64,000 nt of DNA from Alphaproteobacteria bacterium (GCA_020632915.1 JACKEP010000009.1:129771-193770), one strand, 5' to 3'; counted from the stretch's first letter, positions 13,913 to 22,040 are shown. Made by a program: numbers and translations. The notes: a model not told the origin generated them from the sequence alone.

Positions 13913-14836
13913 TTGATCCCTTCCCGTCACCTGCTGCCCGGCCTCGTCCTCGCCACCGCCTGCTCCGGCGGCACCGTGTCGCCCACCGACAAGGACGACA
14001 CCGACGACACCGACACCACGATCGACACGATCGACACGTTCCCGCTGGTCGACACCTCCGACCCGGTCGACACCGACGTCGTCGACACCGACATCGTCGA
14101 CACCGATCCGGTCCAGCCCACCAGCTGCAGCCGCCCGCCCGAGCCGGGTCTCACCTACGTGTGCGACCTGTCGGTCAACGGCGCGTCGGCGTTCGTGCGC
14201 GCCGCGCAGCCCGGCAAGCCGCTCGTCCTCGACGTGCAGCAGACCGCCGCCAACCCCCAGGGGCAGTTCATCGGCGCCCAGGCCCGCGGCAACCGCGCCA
14301 TCGCGGGCTTCCACGGCTACACGATGTTGGACCTCGACGACCTCGGCACCATCAGCTTCGACGGCGACCAGGAGATCGGCAACCTGCCGGTCGAGATCGA
14401 GATCGTCGTCGACCTCGGCTGCGACAGCTCCAGCTTCGGGCTGATCAAGGTGGCCGGCAGCGCCTTCCTCGGCACCACCGTGGTCGACGGCCACACGCGG
14501 TTCTCGGCGTCCGCCGGCCAGCCGGTGTGGACCGCGGTCGGCGGCATCGAGGATCCCGGGAGCCCCGGCACGTGGCTCCTCGACCCGACGAACGGGTCGC
14601 TGTCCACGCCCAAGAGCCTCAACCTGCTGCGCGCGGCCTACCCGTCGGCGTGCGTGCGCAACTTCCAGCTGTCGAGCCTGTCGGGCAACCTCGACAGCTA
14701 CGCCGCGCTGCCCCGCACGCGCGTGGTCAGCGGCATCCTGCTCACCCTGGGCACGGCCACGAGCACGCTCAACCCGGGTCAGTGGAAGATCTACCGGGTG
14801 CAGATCAACGACGACGTGCACCTGCCGCCGCCGTAG
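13913..14836 (+). CDS. Lipoprotein with Asp/Thr-rich linker, function unknown
   Basis: A 307-residue predicted lipoprotein starting at a TTG codon (13913) with GGAGG five bases upstream; no ATG lies suitably placed. The signal sequence ends LPGLVLATAC, followed by a linker of about 55 residues built from Asp-Thr repeats (DKDDTDDTDTTIDTIDT and more). The globular part, from CSRPPEPGLTYVC on, has paired cysteines and a beta-rich look but matches no family I recognise. It is convergent with the next lipoprotein gene and the two share a perfect palindromic terminator. Probably attached to the outer membrane and surface- or periplasm-facing. Confidence 0.8.
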   Translation: MIPSRHLLPGLVLATACSGGTVSPTDKDDTDDTDTTIDTIDTFPLVDTSDPVDTDVVDTDIVDTDPVQPTSCSRPPEPGLTYVCDLSVNGASAFVRAAQPGKPLVLDVQQTAANPQGQFIGAQARGNRAIAGFHGYTMLDLDDLGTISFDGDQEIGNLPVEIEIVVDLGCDSSSFGLIKVAGSAFLGTTVVDGHTRFSASAGQPVWTAVGGIEDPGSPGTWLLDPTNGSLSTPKSLNLLRAAYPSACVRNFQLSSLSGNLDSYAALPRTRVVSGILLTLGTATSTLNPGQWKIYRVQINDDVHLPPP

Positions 14837-14838
14837 GC

Positions 14839-14860
14839 GCCTGCGGCTCGAGCCGCAGGC
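14839..14860. terminator. Perfect 22-bp palindrome, bidirectional terminator
   Basis: An 11-base half site (GCCTGCGGCTC, 14839-14849) is followed at once by its exact reverse complement, between two convergent lipoprotein genes. It would form a strong hairpin in both transcripts and has no T-run. Confidence 0.65.
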
Positions 14861-14909
14861 TGGCGCCGGTCGCGGGGCGCAGGCGCTGCCCCTTCCCCTC
14901 CAGGCGCCC

Positions 14910-15623
14910 CTACAGCGTCCAGCAGACCGACAGGCCCGCGAGGTCGCCGGGACCGAGCAGGGCGAGGCACACGGCGTCGCCCTCGGCCACGGTGAGCACC
15001 GCGTCGGCGTCGCCGACATCGACGCGCACGGCGGTGCCGAGGTCGAGGTCGTAGACGAGGTAGGGCGCGGGCACGCCGGGGATCTGGCCGTCGCCGACGG
15101 GGAGCGCGCCGTCGAGCGGGGCGAGCTGGCTGTCGCCGGGCCACGGGTGCAGGTCGGTGTCGCTGTCGGTGGCGGCGCCCGGCACGCCGAAGTCGTCGGT
15201 GTCGCTCAGGTCGGCGCCGAGCGTGAGTCGGAACAGCTCGACGGCGCCGTCGGTGAACACGAGCTCGTCGCCGAGAGCGGCGCGAACCACGACCACGAAG
15301 CCGCCTTCCCGAAGGGCGAGCGTGCGCCCGCCATCGCGGCCGTCGACGCGCAGCTCGGCGTGGGACACGCGCAGCGCACCGGGCACGCCCACGACGGTGA
15401 CGTCGCCAGGCGTCGCGGAGAGCACGGAGGTGCCGGTGATGAAGATGCCCTCGCCCACGCCGAGGTCGGCCGCGTCGTCGGTGGCCGGAGCGTCGACGTC
15501 GCCGTCGGTCTCCAGCCCGCCACGGCCGGGATCGTTCCCGTCGAGGTAGCCGGTCTCGTCGACGTGGCTGGGGTCGTACCAGCAGCCCACGAGCATCAGG
15601 CAGATCGGCCACACACGGCTCAT
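14910..15623 (-). CDS. Lipoprotein, function unknown
   Basis: A 237-residue predicted lipoprotein: MSRVWPICLMLVGCWYDPS has a standard lipobox (LVGC, Cys14). The mature part is Asp/Gly-rich, with a low-complexity stretch (DGDVDAPATDDAADLG) and a hydrophobic beta-like region (GGFVVVVRAALGDELVFTDG). Its ATG shares one base with the stop codon of the upstream HTH gene (TGATG), so the two are probably translationally coupled. No family recognised. Confidence 0.75.
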   Translation of the reverse strand: MSRVWPICLMLVGCWYDPSHVDETGYLDGNDPGRGGLETDGDVDAPATDDAADLGVGEGIFITGTSVLSATPGDVTVVGVPGALRVSHAELRVDGRDGGRTLALREGGFVVVVRAALGDELVFTDGAVELFRLTLGADLSDTDDFGVPGAATDSDTDLHPWPGDSQLAPLDGALPVGDGQIPGVPAPYLVYDLDLGTAVRVDVGDADAVLTVAEGDAVCLALLGPGDLAGLSVCWTL

Positions 15624-16372
15624 CACTCCTCCTCCAGCGGCGCGACCGCCACCGTGATGCCGAACCGCGCTCCCGTGCCCTCGGCGAGCGCCTTCTCCTC
15701 CATGCCCACGGCCTCCGCGCGCAGCCCGGCGAAGGTGCGCTCGATGGCCTCGGCCACGTCCTCGGGACGGGCGGCGAAGGACCACGACCGCGCGCCCGCG
15801 GGCTGCGTGCCCCCCTTCACGAACCGCTCCCACACGCTGTCGGCCACGATCGAGACCTGGTGGTTGATCGCGTCGACCCGGCGCTGGAGGTCGTCGGTGA
15901 CGAACGACCGCAGGGTGCCGGACAGGGCGTAGGTGTCGGCGGCACCGGCGACCGGCTCGACCCAACCCACCTCGACGAGGTGGGTGACCGCGCGACGCAC
16001 GGCGGACTCGTCGAGATCGGTCTGGGCGACCAGCGAGGCGACGTCGAGCGCCTGCCCCAGCAGCGCGCCCGTGACCTGACGGATCGGCTCGACCTCGGTC
16101 TCGGGGGCGAAGAACGCCTCCTTGAGCGTGCGGTTGAGCGTGCCCGCGGTGCGCAGCGACACGCCGAGCTTGTCGGCCACGACGCCGAGATCGCGTGGGT
16201 TGCGCCGCCGGTACTCGAGGAAGTAGGCCGTGCGCAGCAGGTCGGTGAGCCGGGCGAGCGGCATCTCGACGCGGGCTGCCACCCGGACCGCGCCTTCGAG
16301 CAGCGAGAACACCAGGCGAGCGGGAAGCTCGACGGCGGCGTGCGCTGGCGACGTGGAGCCCTTCTTCGACAA
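15623..16372 (-). CDS. Putative HTH regulator (DUF6502-like), function unknown
   Basis: A 249-residue cytoplasmic protein if started at the TTG at 16372 (GAGG five bases upstream); the open frame continues upstream but loses protein character. Two helix-turn-helix-like parts can be seen: NPRDLGVVADKLGVSLRTAG (about 50-70) and DESAVRRAVTHLVEVGWVE (about 120-140). This layout recalls the DUF6502 proteins of proteobacteria, but the match is loose. It is divergent from an SDR gene, with a palindrome between them that could be its operator, and it is coupled to a lipoprotein gene downstream. Confidence 0.65.
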   Translation of the reverse strand: MSKKGSTSPAHAAVELPARLVFSLLEGAVRVAARVEMPLARLTDLLRTAYFLEYRRRNPRDLGVVADKLGVSLRTAGTLNRTLKEAFFAPETEVEPIRQVTGALLGQALDVASLVAQTDLDESAVRRAVTHLVEVGWVEPVAGAADTYALSGTLRSFVTDDLQRRVDAINHQVSIVADSVWERFVKGGTQPAGARSWSFAARPEDVAEAIERTFAGLRAEAVGMEEKALAEGTGARFGITVAVAPLEEE

Positions 16373-16440
16373 GGGGGCCTCGGCGTGGTGGGACCATGGT
16401 TGTACACGCCACGGCAGGCGTCGACCACCCTGATCGGCAA

Positions 16441-16454
16441 AAACTTGCAGGTTT
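16441..16454. promoter_or_regulatory. Palindrome between HTH regulator and SDR gene
   Basis: AAACTTGCAGGTTT is symmetric at 12 of 14 positions and is the most AT-rich segment of the 166-base divergent gap. It is a plausible binding site for the HTH protein encoded on its left. No binding evidence exists beyond position and symmetry. Confidence 0.35.
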
Positions 16455-16538
16455 GGATCCAGCGTCGCGTGCCCGGAGCGGTCGACGCTCGCCTCCGAGC
16501 GGGTCAGGTTGGCCGCCACCCTGTGCCCAGGAGCCTGC

Positions 16539-17294
16539 ATGTCCTCCGTCGCCCTCGTCACCGGCGCCGCCTCCGGCCTCGGCCTCGCCACCGCCACCCG
16601 CCTGCACGCCGAGGGCTTCGCGGTCGTCGGCATCGATCTCGACGCCGACCGCGGCCAGGCGGCCTTCGAGGCGTTCGGCGCCCGCGGCCGCTTCGTCAAG
16701 GCCGACGTCACCTCCGAGGAGGGCGTCGGCGCCGCCATCGCCGCAGCCGCCGAGCTCGGCACGCTGCGCGCCAGCGTGTGCTGCGCCGGCGTCGGGTGGG
16801 CGAGCCGCGTGCTGTCGAAGAAGGGCCCCCACCCCCTCGACCTGTTCCGCAAGGTCGTCGAGATCAACCTCGTCGGCACGTTCAACGTCCACCGCCTGGC
16901 AGCCGCCGCGATGGCCGAGCACGACGCCGACGCCGACGGTCAGCGCGGCGTGCTGATCTCCACGGCCTCGGTCGCTGCCTTCGAGGGGCAGATCGGTCAG
17001 GTGGCCTACAGCGCGTCGAAGGGCGGCGTGGCGGCGATGACGCTGCCGATCGCCCGCGACCTCGCCAAGCTCGGCATCCGCGCCGTCACGATCGCGCCGG
17101 GCATCTTCGACACGCCGATGCTCGCCACCGTGTCGGACGAGTACCGTGCCGGGCTCGCGGCGAGCGTGCCGAACCCGTCGCGCCTGGGCACGCCCGAGGA
17201 GTACGCCGACATGGCGTGGACGATCGTGCGCACGCCCTACCTCAACGGCACCACCGTGCGCCTCGACGGCGCGCTGCGGATGGCGCCGAAGTAG
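16539..17294 (+). CDS. Short-chain dehydrogenase, 3-hydroxyacyl-CoA dehydrogenase type 2-like
   Basis: A 251-residue classical SDR: VALVTGAASGLGLATA (NAD-binding TGxxxGxG), IDLDADR after the second strand (an acidic residue favouring NAD+), CCAGVG, Ser in ISTASVAAF and the catalytic YSASKGG. The pattern and length are closest to HSD17B10-type 3-hydroxyacyl-CoA dehydrogenases, which oxidise 3-hydroxyacyl-CoA in beta-oxidation; that subtype call is by overall resemblance. The start at 16539 has AGGAG six bases upstream. It is followed 49 bases later by a 95-residue protein gene whose start region is almost identical in sequence. Confidence 0.88.
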   Translation: MSSVALVTGAASGLGLATATRLHAEGFAVVGIDLDADRGQAAFEAFGARGRFVKADVTSEEGVGAAIAAAAELGTLRASVCCAGVGWASRVLSKKGPHPLDLFRKVVEINLVGTFNVHRLAAAAMAEHDADADGQRGVLISTASVAAFEGQIGQVAYSASKGGVAAMTLPIARDLAKLGIRAVTIAPGIFDTPMLATVSDEYRAGLAASVPNPSRLGTPEEYADMAWTIVRTPYLNGTTVRLDGALRMAPK

Positions 17295-17343
17295 GTCGCA
17301 CCGGCCGGGGCTGGTATGCTCCCGCAGCCGCCCCGGAGCCTGC

Positions 17344-17631
17344 ATGTCCTCGTCGCGCGAACACATCCTCGACGCCATCGTGGCGGCCATCGGCGCGTCG
17401 GCCCTGCCCGACGCCCAGACGACGCCGCTCGAGGCGGCGGTGCGTGCGCTCTACGCCTCTCGCCCCAACGCGATGGACAAGGTGCAGGCCCCGCTCGGTC
17501 GGGCGCTCCGCAACCCTGCGTTCCCCGGCATCTGGCAGCGGTGCGTCGACGACATCCCCGACACGCCGGTCTACGCCGACCTGCGCGACGCGGCGCGCCA
17601 CATCGCCACCTTCGTCGCGCCGACGGCGTAG
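17344..17631 (+). CDS. Small cytoplasmic protein, unknown
   Basis: A 95-residue protein (MSSSREHILDAIVAAIGASA to FVAPTA) with no signal peptide or membrane segment; it looks helical. The bases around its start, GGAGCCTGCATGTCCTC, are shared exactly with the SDR gene upstream, giving it a good ribosome site. It may be co-transcribed with the SDR gene. No family recognised. Confidence 0.6.
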   Translation: MSSSREHILDAIVAAIGASALPDAQTTPLEAAVRALYASRPNAMDKVQAPLGRALRNPAFPGIWQRCVDDIPDTPVYADLRDAARHIATFVAPTA

Positions 17632-17714
17632 GACGTCGATCGGACACGCCACGCGGCGCGTCGGCCGGCTCAGCCCACGCGTGCCGCTGACCCGGAGCGG
17701 CGCCCGAGCCCTCG

Positions 17715-18158
17715 CTACGGGAACAGGCCGGTGTCGCCCGGGCTGAACAAGCCCGAGTCGCCCACGCCACCGAAGCCGCTGGTGTCGAAGCCGCCGCCGC
17801 CACCGCCGAGGCCGGTGTCGAAGCCGCCGCCGGACGTGCCGCCACCGGACGTGCCGCCGCCGCTGGTGCCGCCGCCGGACGTGCCGCCGCCGCTGGTGCC
17901 ACCACCCGACGTGCCGCCACCGCTCGTGCCGCCGCCGGGCGACGTGCCGCCACCGCTCGTGCCGCCGCCGGAGCCGCCGTCGTCGACGCCCGTGTCCCAC
18001 ACCACCTCGGTGTCGACCACGTCGGAGTCGACGGTGTCGACGTCGGTGTCGTCGACCCCATCGGGATCGGACCCCGGCTTGATCGCGTCGGTGAACCCGT
18101 TCAGCGAGCCACAGGCCGCGACCAGTCCGAACAGTGCGATGGAGCGCCAGAGGTTCAT
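17715..18158 (-). CDS. Lipoprotein with GGGTS tandem repeats
   Basis: A 147-residue predicted lipoprotein: MNLWRSIALFGLVAACGS has a good lipobox (Cys16). Next comes an Asp/Val/Thr-rich segment (GVDDTDVDTVDSDVVDTEV), then nine copies of GGGTS with one inserted Pro, then a Gly-rich tail ending SPGDTGLFP. There is no room for a folded domain, so it is likely a flexible surface or periplasmic tether. A clear promoter lies 25 bases upstream of the ATG. Repeat number is likely to vary between strains. Confidence 0.75.
   Translation of the reverse strand: MNLWRSIALFGLVAACGSLNGFTDAIKPGSDPDGVDDTDVDTVDSDVVDTEVVWDTGVDDGGSGGGTSGGGTSPGGGTSGGGTSGGGTSGGGTSGGGTSGGGTSGGGTSGGGFDTGLGGGGGGFDTSGFGGVGDSGLFSPGDTGLFP
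17833..17970 (-). repeat. 15-bp tandem repeats coding for GGGTS
   Basis: Nine 15-base units with one 3-base insertion (a Pro codon) make up this stretch. The units alternate between two synonymous forms for the Thr-Ser codons, so an older 30-base unit seems to have been amplified. The reading frame is kept throughout. Confidence 0.9.
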
Positions 18159-18182
18159 GAAGTCCACCTGGGGTTCGCGCGC

Positions 18183-18210
18183 ACTATACATGGCCGTTTC
18201 CGATGCGCAA
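18183..18210 (-). promoter_or_regulatory. Sigma-70-like promoter of the GGGTS lipoprotein gene
   Basis: On the minus strand, TTGCGC (18210-18205), a 16-base spacer and TATAGT (18188-18183) lie 25 bases before the ATG at 18158. This is one of the best -10 boxes in the window and stands out against the GC-rich background. Confidence 0.55.
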
Positions 18211-18302
18211 CACGCTACACGGTGCTTCGACATCGCGGTGACGGGCATTCCGCGTACCGTTCGACCCGGCGCGCGGTCGTCCTCGGCCTCGGAACCGGCC
18301 AT

Positions 18303-18324
18303 CCGTCCCCTCCACGGGGGACGG
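18303..18324 (-). terminator. Hairpin after the GAPDH/lipoprotein pair
   Basis: CCGTCCCC (18303-18310) and GGGGACGG (18317-18324) form a perfect 8-bp stem with a 6-base loop, 22 bases past the stop of the leftward lipoprotein gene. There is no T-run. Confidence 0.5.
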
Positions 18325-18345
18325 TCCACGTCGGCGCCGACGACC

Positions 18346-18762
18346 CTACGGAAACAGGCGCTCGGCGAAGTCACCGCAGGCCGACTGGTCGCGGAAGGTC
18401 GCGTCGTCCGGCGACCACGTCAGCGTCTCCCCGAAGCCGGCCTCGTAGACGAAGCGCCAGCCCAGGTCGGCCTCGAAGGTGCAGCCGCCGTCGCCGTCGA
18501 GGTCGGCGAACGCGACGATGCCGTTGCTGTCGGCCGCGTCGAGGACGTCGACGAGCGTGCCGGTGGGCGTGGACGACAGGTCGAGCACGAGCTCGCCCTG
18601 CACCTCGGCAAACACCACGACGTCGACGACGAGCAGGGTTGCGTCCGGATGGGCCGCCACGAGGTCGGAGGCGTCGACGACGAGGTCGAGCCGGCGATCG
18701 CAGCCGGCCACCATCCCCAGGCTCGCCGCGACGAGCCCTGCCCGCGCGGCGCACCGCGTCAC
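18346..18762 (-). CDS. Small lipoprotein coupled to GAPDH, unknown
   Basis: A 138-residue predicted lipoprotein starting at a GTG whose last two bases are part of the GAPDH stop codon (GTGA overlap). The signal runs to LGMVAGCDRR, a good lipobox (VAGC). The mature domain contains DLDGDGGCTF and LVLDLSSTPTGTLV and looks like a small beta-rich domain, perhaps calcium-binding through the DLDGDG loop; that is only suggested by the motif. The tight coupling to a glycolytic gene is unexpected for an exported protein. Confidence 0.65.
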   Translation of the reverse strand: MTRCAARAGLVAASLGMVAGCDRRLDLVVDASDLVAAHPDATLLVVDVVVFAEVQGELVLDLSSTPTGTLVDVLDAADSNGIVAFADLDGDGGCTFEADLGWRFVYEAGFGETLTWSPDDATFRDQSACGDFAERLFP

Positions 18763-20192
18763 GGGAACGACGGCCGGTCGACACCCGCCACGTGGGCGAG
18801 CAGGCGCATCACCTGGCACGAGTAGCCGTGCTCGTTGTCGTACCAGACGTAGAGCACGGCGGTGTTGCCGTGCACGATCGTGGCGGTGCCGTCGACGGTG
18901 CCGGCGTGCGTGTCGCCCACGAGATCGGTGGACACGGTGTCGGACAGCGACGTCCACCCCACCTGGTGCTTGAGCGGCCCGTCCGTGGCGACCTGGTAGA
19001 GGAAGGCGCCCAGCTCGTCCTTGGTGACGGGCTTGCCGAAGTGCAGGTTCATGATCGCGAGCGACACGTTGGGCGTGGGCACGCGGATCGCGTTGCCCGT
19101 GAGCTTGCCCGCCAGGCCCGGCAGCGCCTTGGCGACGGCCTTCGCGGCGCCCGTGCTCGTGATCACCAGGTTCAACGCCGCGGAACGGCCGCGACGCGCC
19201 TTCTTGTGGTAGTTGTCGAGCAGGTTCTGGTCGTTCGTGTAGCTGTGGACCGTCTCGAGGTGGCCCGCCTGGATGCCGTAGGCGTCGTCGAGCACCTTGA
19301 GCACCGGCACGATGGCGTTGGTGGTGCAGCTCGCCGCGCTGATCGTGCGCTCGTCGTCCGACAGCTCGCCCTCGTTGATGCCGTAGACGATGTTGGGCAC
19401 GTCGCCCTCACCCGGCGCGGTGAGGATGACCTTGCTCACGCCCGGGGCTTCGAGGTGGCGGCTCAGGCCCTCGCGGTTGCGCCACTTGCCCGAGTTGTCG
19501 ATGACGATGGCGTCGTGGATGCCGTGGGCGGTGTAGTCGATCTTGTCGGGACCCTCGCTGTACAGCAGCAGGATCTTGACCCCGTTGACCAGCAGCGCGT
19601 TCTCGTCGGGCAGCGTGCGGACGGTGCCCTCGAAGCGCCCGAAGACCGAGTCGCGGCGCAGCAGGTTGGCGCGACGCTCGAGATCGTCTTCCGAGCCCTT
19701 GCGCACGACGATGGCGCGCAGGTTGACCTTGTCGCCGCCGCCCTTGCGGGAGACCAGCATGCGGGCGAGCAGGCGGCCGATGCGCCCGAAGCCGTAGAGC
19801 ACGACGTCGCGTCCGGCAGGCGCGGGGCGATCGGCGCGGCGCGGCAGGCCCGCGCAGCGGCTGCGGACCAGATCGGCGACCGGCGTGGGGCCGATGCCGT
19901 CGAGGTGCTCGATGACCAGCTTGCCGACGTCGATCTCGACCGGGGCGAGCCCCAGCTCCAGCAGCGTGGCCAACGCCTCGCGGGTGGCGGCGAGCGGCAG
20001 GTCCCGTCCGAACGGCTGGTTGCCCTTGCGGTGGGCCTGGATGATCTCGGTGGGGCTGGCCAGCACCAGGCGCGAGCCGGTGACCAGCGTGACGATGCCG
20101 TGGTCGCGGTAGAGCTGGCCGATCAGCGGCACCATGGCCTCGGCGATCTCCTCCGCGGCCTTCCAGTCGATGAAGTCCGCACCGTTCTGCAT
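18759..20192 (-). CDS. Glyceraldehyde-3-phosphate dehydrogenase with N-terminal extension
   Basis: A 477-residue protein, about 130 residues longer than ordinary GAPDH. The catalytic part starts at DVVLYGFGRIGRLLARML (Rossmann fold) and includes Cys289 in AASCTTN and the closing YDNEHGYSCQVM region. The N-terminal extension (MQNGADFIDWKAAEEIAEAM and following) is typical of a second type of bacterial GAPDH of 460-480 residues, as in Pseudomonas. It interconverts glyceraldehyde 3-phosphate and 1,3-bisphosphoglycerate. The start follows GGGAGG. A hairpin upstream (20229-20250) may separate it from the thioesterase/ILVBL-like operon. Confidence 0.92.
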   Translation of the reverse strand: MQNGADFIDWKAAEEIAEAMVPLIGQLYRDHGIVTLVTGSRLVLASPTEIIQAHRKGNQPFGRDLPLAATREALATLLELGLAPVEIDVGKLVIEHLDGIGPTPVADLVRSRCAGLPRRADRPAPAGRDVVLYGFGRIGRLLARMLVSRKGGGDKVNLRAIVVRKGSEDDLERRANLLRRDSVFGRFEGTVRTLPDENALLVNGVKILLLYSEGPDKIDYTAHGIHDAIVIDNSGKWRNREGLSRHLEAPGVSKVILTAPGEGDVPNIVYGINEGELSDDERTISAASCTTNAIVPVLKVLDDAYGIQAGHLETVHSYTNDQNLLDNYHKKARRGRSAALNLVITSTGAAKAVAKALPGLAGKLTGNAIRVPTPNVSLAIMNLHFGKPVTKDELGAFLYQVATDGPLKHQVGWTSLSDTVSTDLVGDTHAGTVDGTATIVHGNTAVLYVWYDNEHGYSCQVMRLLAHVAGVDRPSFP

Positions 20193-20228
20193 GAACCCTC
20201 CCCAGGGACGTGGACACGTGGTGGTCGA

Positions 20229-20250
20229 CCGGCCGCGTGCGGGCGGCCGG
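20229..20250 (-). terminator. Hairpin between ILVBL-like gene and GAPDH gene
   Basis: CCGGCCGC (20229-20236) and GCGGCCGG (20243-20250) pair perfectly over 8 bp with a 6-base loop, in the 84-base gap between two leftward genes. It may end the upstream operon or reduce read-through into the GAPDH gene. Confidence 0.4.
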
Positions 20251-20276
20251 CCGCGACGTCGCGCCTATCGGCACGT

Positions 20277-22040
20277 TCAGATGGAGATCGACCCCTTGCG
20301 GAAGTCGGACGCGCCGATCCAGGCGTTGATCACGACAGGGTGGCCCTGCGCCGCCAGGGCCTTGGCGTCACGCAGCACCTGCGCCGTGTCCTGCGGGCGC
20401 TTGAGCAGCAGCCCCTTGGCGCCGTAGCCCTTGGCGACGGTGTGGTAGGCGGTGCGGTCGAGCACGGTGCCGACGTCGTCGCCCAGCAGCACGACCTGGT
20501 CGCGGGCGATCTGGGCCCAGGCGCCGTCGTTGCCGATCACCGCGATGACCGACATGCCGTGGCGGGCGAGCGTGTCGAGCTCGGCGAGGCTGTAGGCGCT
20601 CGCGCCGTCGCCGTAGAACAGCCAGATCTCGCGGCCCGGCGCCGCGGCCCCCGCACCCACGGCGAAGCCACCGCCCACGCCGAGCGTGCCGAACACGCCC
20701 GGATCGAGCCAGGACAGCGGCGCCCGCGGCTTGCAGATGTAGGAGGCCGTGGCCACGAAGTCGCCGCCGTCGACCACCATGATGGCGTCGTCGGCCATCA
20801 CCTCCTCGATCCGCTTGCACAGGTCGAGCGGGTTGAGGAACGGCGTGGCCTCGGTGGCCATCGCGTCGATCTCGGCGTCGCGGGAGGCCTCGTTGGCGCG
20901 CAGCGTGTCGAACCAGCCCGCCCAGGACCGGGTGATCGACTGGCCCCAGGCGCGGCCGAGCGCCTGGAGGAAGCGCCCGGCGTCGGCGTGGATCGGCAGC
21001 GCGGGCAGGCGGTTCTTGCGCAGCACCGAGCGGTCGCGGTTGACCTGGATGATCTTGGCGCTCGGGTTGATCTTCCAGCCGTAGCCCATGCGGAAGTCGA
21101 ACGGGAAGCCGCACACGATGACCAGATCGGCCTTGGCCAGCGCCTTGCCGCGCTTGTGGCGGAACTGGAGCGCGTCGTCGCGACCGAGCAGGCCGCGAGC
21201 GCCGCCGCCGAGGAACACGGGCACGCCGAGCGCGCGGATGGCGTCGGCGATCGCGTGGGCCTCGCGCGGACGGGCGAGCGTCTGCGCGCCGACCACGAGC
21301 ACGGGCCGCTTGGCGCTGCGCAGCAGCTCGACGGCCTTGTCGACCTGGTTGTCGGGCGGGTCCATCGGATCGGCCGGGATGCGGGGCCCGGGCACGAAGT
21401 CGTCCTTGCCGCGGAACACCCGGAACAGGTGCTGCTCGGCGTACAGCGACAGCGCCTTGCCCAGCAGGCTGTCGCCGCCGACCAGCTCGCTCTTGACCAT
21501 GTCGCGGACCTGGGCCTCGCTGTAGAGCAGGTCGACCGGCAGCTCGACGAACACCGGACCGGGCACGCCCTCCTGGGCGAGCGCGAACGCCTTGGTGAGC
21601 ATCGGCCCGATGTGGCGCACGCGCTTGATCGCGAAGCACCCCTTGACCGCCGGCTGCATCAGCGAGACCTGATCGATGTCCTGCAGCGCGCCGCGGCCCC
21701 GCAGGAACGTGGCGGTGGCGCCACCGATCACCACCAGCGGCGAGTTCGCGAGCAGGGCGTTCTCGACGGCGGTGAGCGTGTTGGTGAGGCCGGGCCCGGC
21801 GGTGACGGCGGCCACGCCGGGCACCCCGGTCATGCGGGCCATCGCGTCAGCGGCGAACACGGCGCTGGCCTCGTCGCGCACGTCGACGATCTGGATGCCG
21901 TCGCGCTTGGACGAGACGAGGATGGGCGAGATGTGGCCACCACACAGCGTGAACAGGTGGGTGACCCCCTGCGCGCGGAGGACCGACGCGACGATGTCGC
22001 CGCCGTTGGTGGTGGTGGCGGTCGCCTGGGACGTGTTCAT
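20277..22040 (-). CDS. ThDP enzyme, ILVBL/2-hydroxyacyl-CoA lyase-like
   Basis: A 587-residue thiamine-diphosphate enzyme. The N-terminal domain has GGHISPILVSSKRDG, the catalytic Glu in VRDEASAVFAADAMAR and AAVTAGPGLTNT; the middle domain ends GLLGRDDALQFRHKR; the C-terminal domain has VVDGGDFVATA, GTLGVGGGFA and the ThDP-Mg motif FYGDGASAYSL...VIGND. The end, DFRKGSISI, and the whole motif order are much closer to animal ILVBL (HACL2, which cleaves 2-hydroxyacyl-CoA to an aldehyde and formyl-CoA) than to acetolactate synthase; the N-terminal membrane helix of ILVBL is absent. Its ATG overlaps the stop of a hotdog thioesterase gene (ATGA). A lyase on 2-hydroxyacyl-CoAs is likely but not proven. 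Confidence 0.85.
   Translation of the reverse strand: MNTSQATATTTNGGDIVASVLRAQGVTHLFTLCGGHISPILVSSKRDGIQIVDVRDEASAVFAADAMARMTGVPGVAAVTAGPGLTNTLTAVENALLANSPLVVIGGATATFLRGRGALQDIDQVSLMQPAVKGCFAIKRVRHIGPMLTKAFALAQEGVPGPVFVELPVDLLYSEAQVRDMVKSELVGGDSLLGKALSLYAEQHLFRVFRGKDDFVPGPRIPADPMDPPDNQVDKAVELLRSAKRPVLVVGAQTLARPREAHAIADAIRALGVPVFLGGGARGLLGRDDALQFRHKRGKALAKADLVIVCGFPFDFRMGYGWKINPSAKIIQVNRDRSVLRKNRLPALPIHADAGRFLQALGRAWGQSITRSWAGWFDTLRANEASRDAEIDAMATEATPFLNPLDLCKRIEEVMADDAIMVVDGGDFVATASYICKPRAPLSWLDPGVFGTLGVGGGFAVGAGAAAPGREIWLFYGDGASAYSLAELDTLARHGMSVIAVIGNDGAWAQIARDQVVLLGDDVGTVLDRTAYHTVAKGYGAKGLLLKRPQDTAQVLRDAKALAAQGHPVVINAWIGASDFRKGSISI

Noticed and set aside
15624..17390. Long minus-strand frames upstream of the HTH gene that would extend it or fuse it to the 14910 lipoprotein gene
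   Set aside because: The extension runs antisense through the SDR gene and loses protein character; the coupled stop-start (TGATG) marks two separate genes.
17833..17970. Regular 15-bp repeats that might be taken for a CRISPR array
   Set aside because: The units are contiguous without unique spacers, in frame, and code for GGGTS inside a lipoprotein; no cas genes are near.
20277..22040. Acetolactate synthase large subunit (IlvB)
   Set aside because: Motif wording along the protein and the C-terminus fit ILVBL/HACL2; no IlvN small subunit or other branched-chain genes are next to it.
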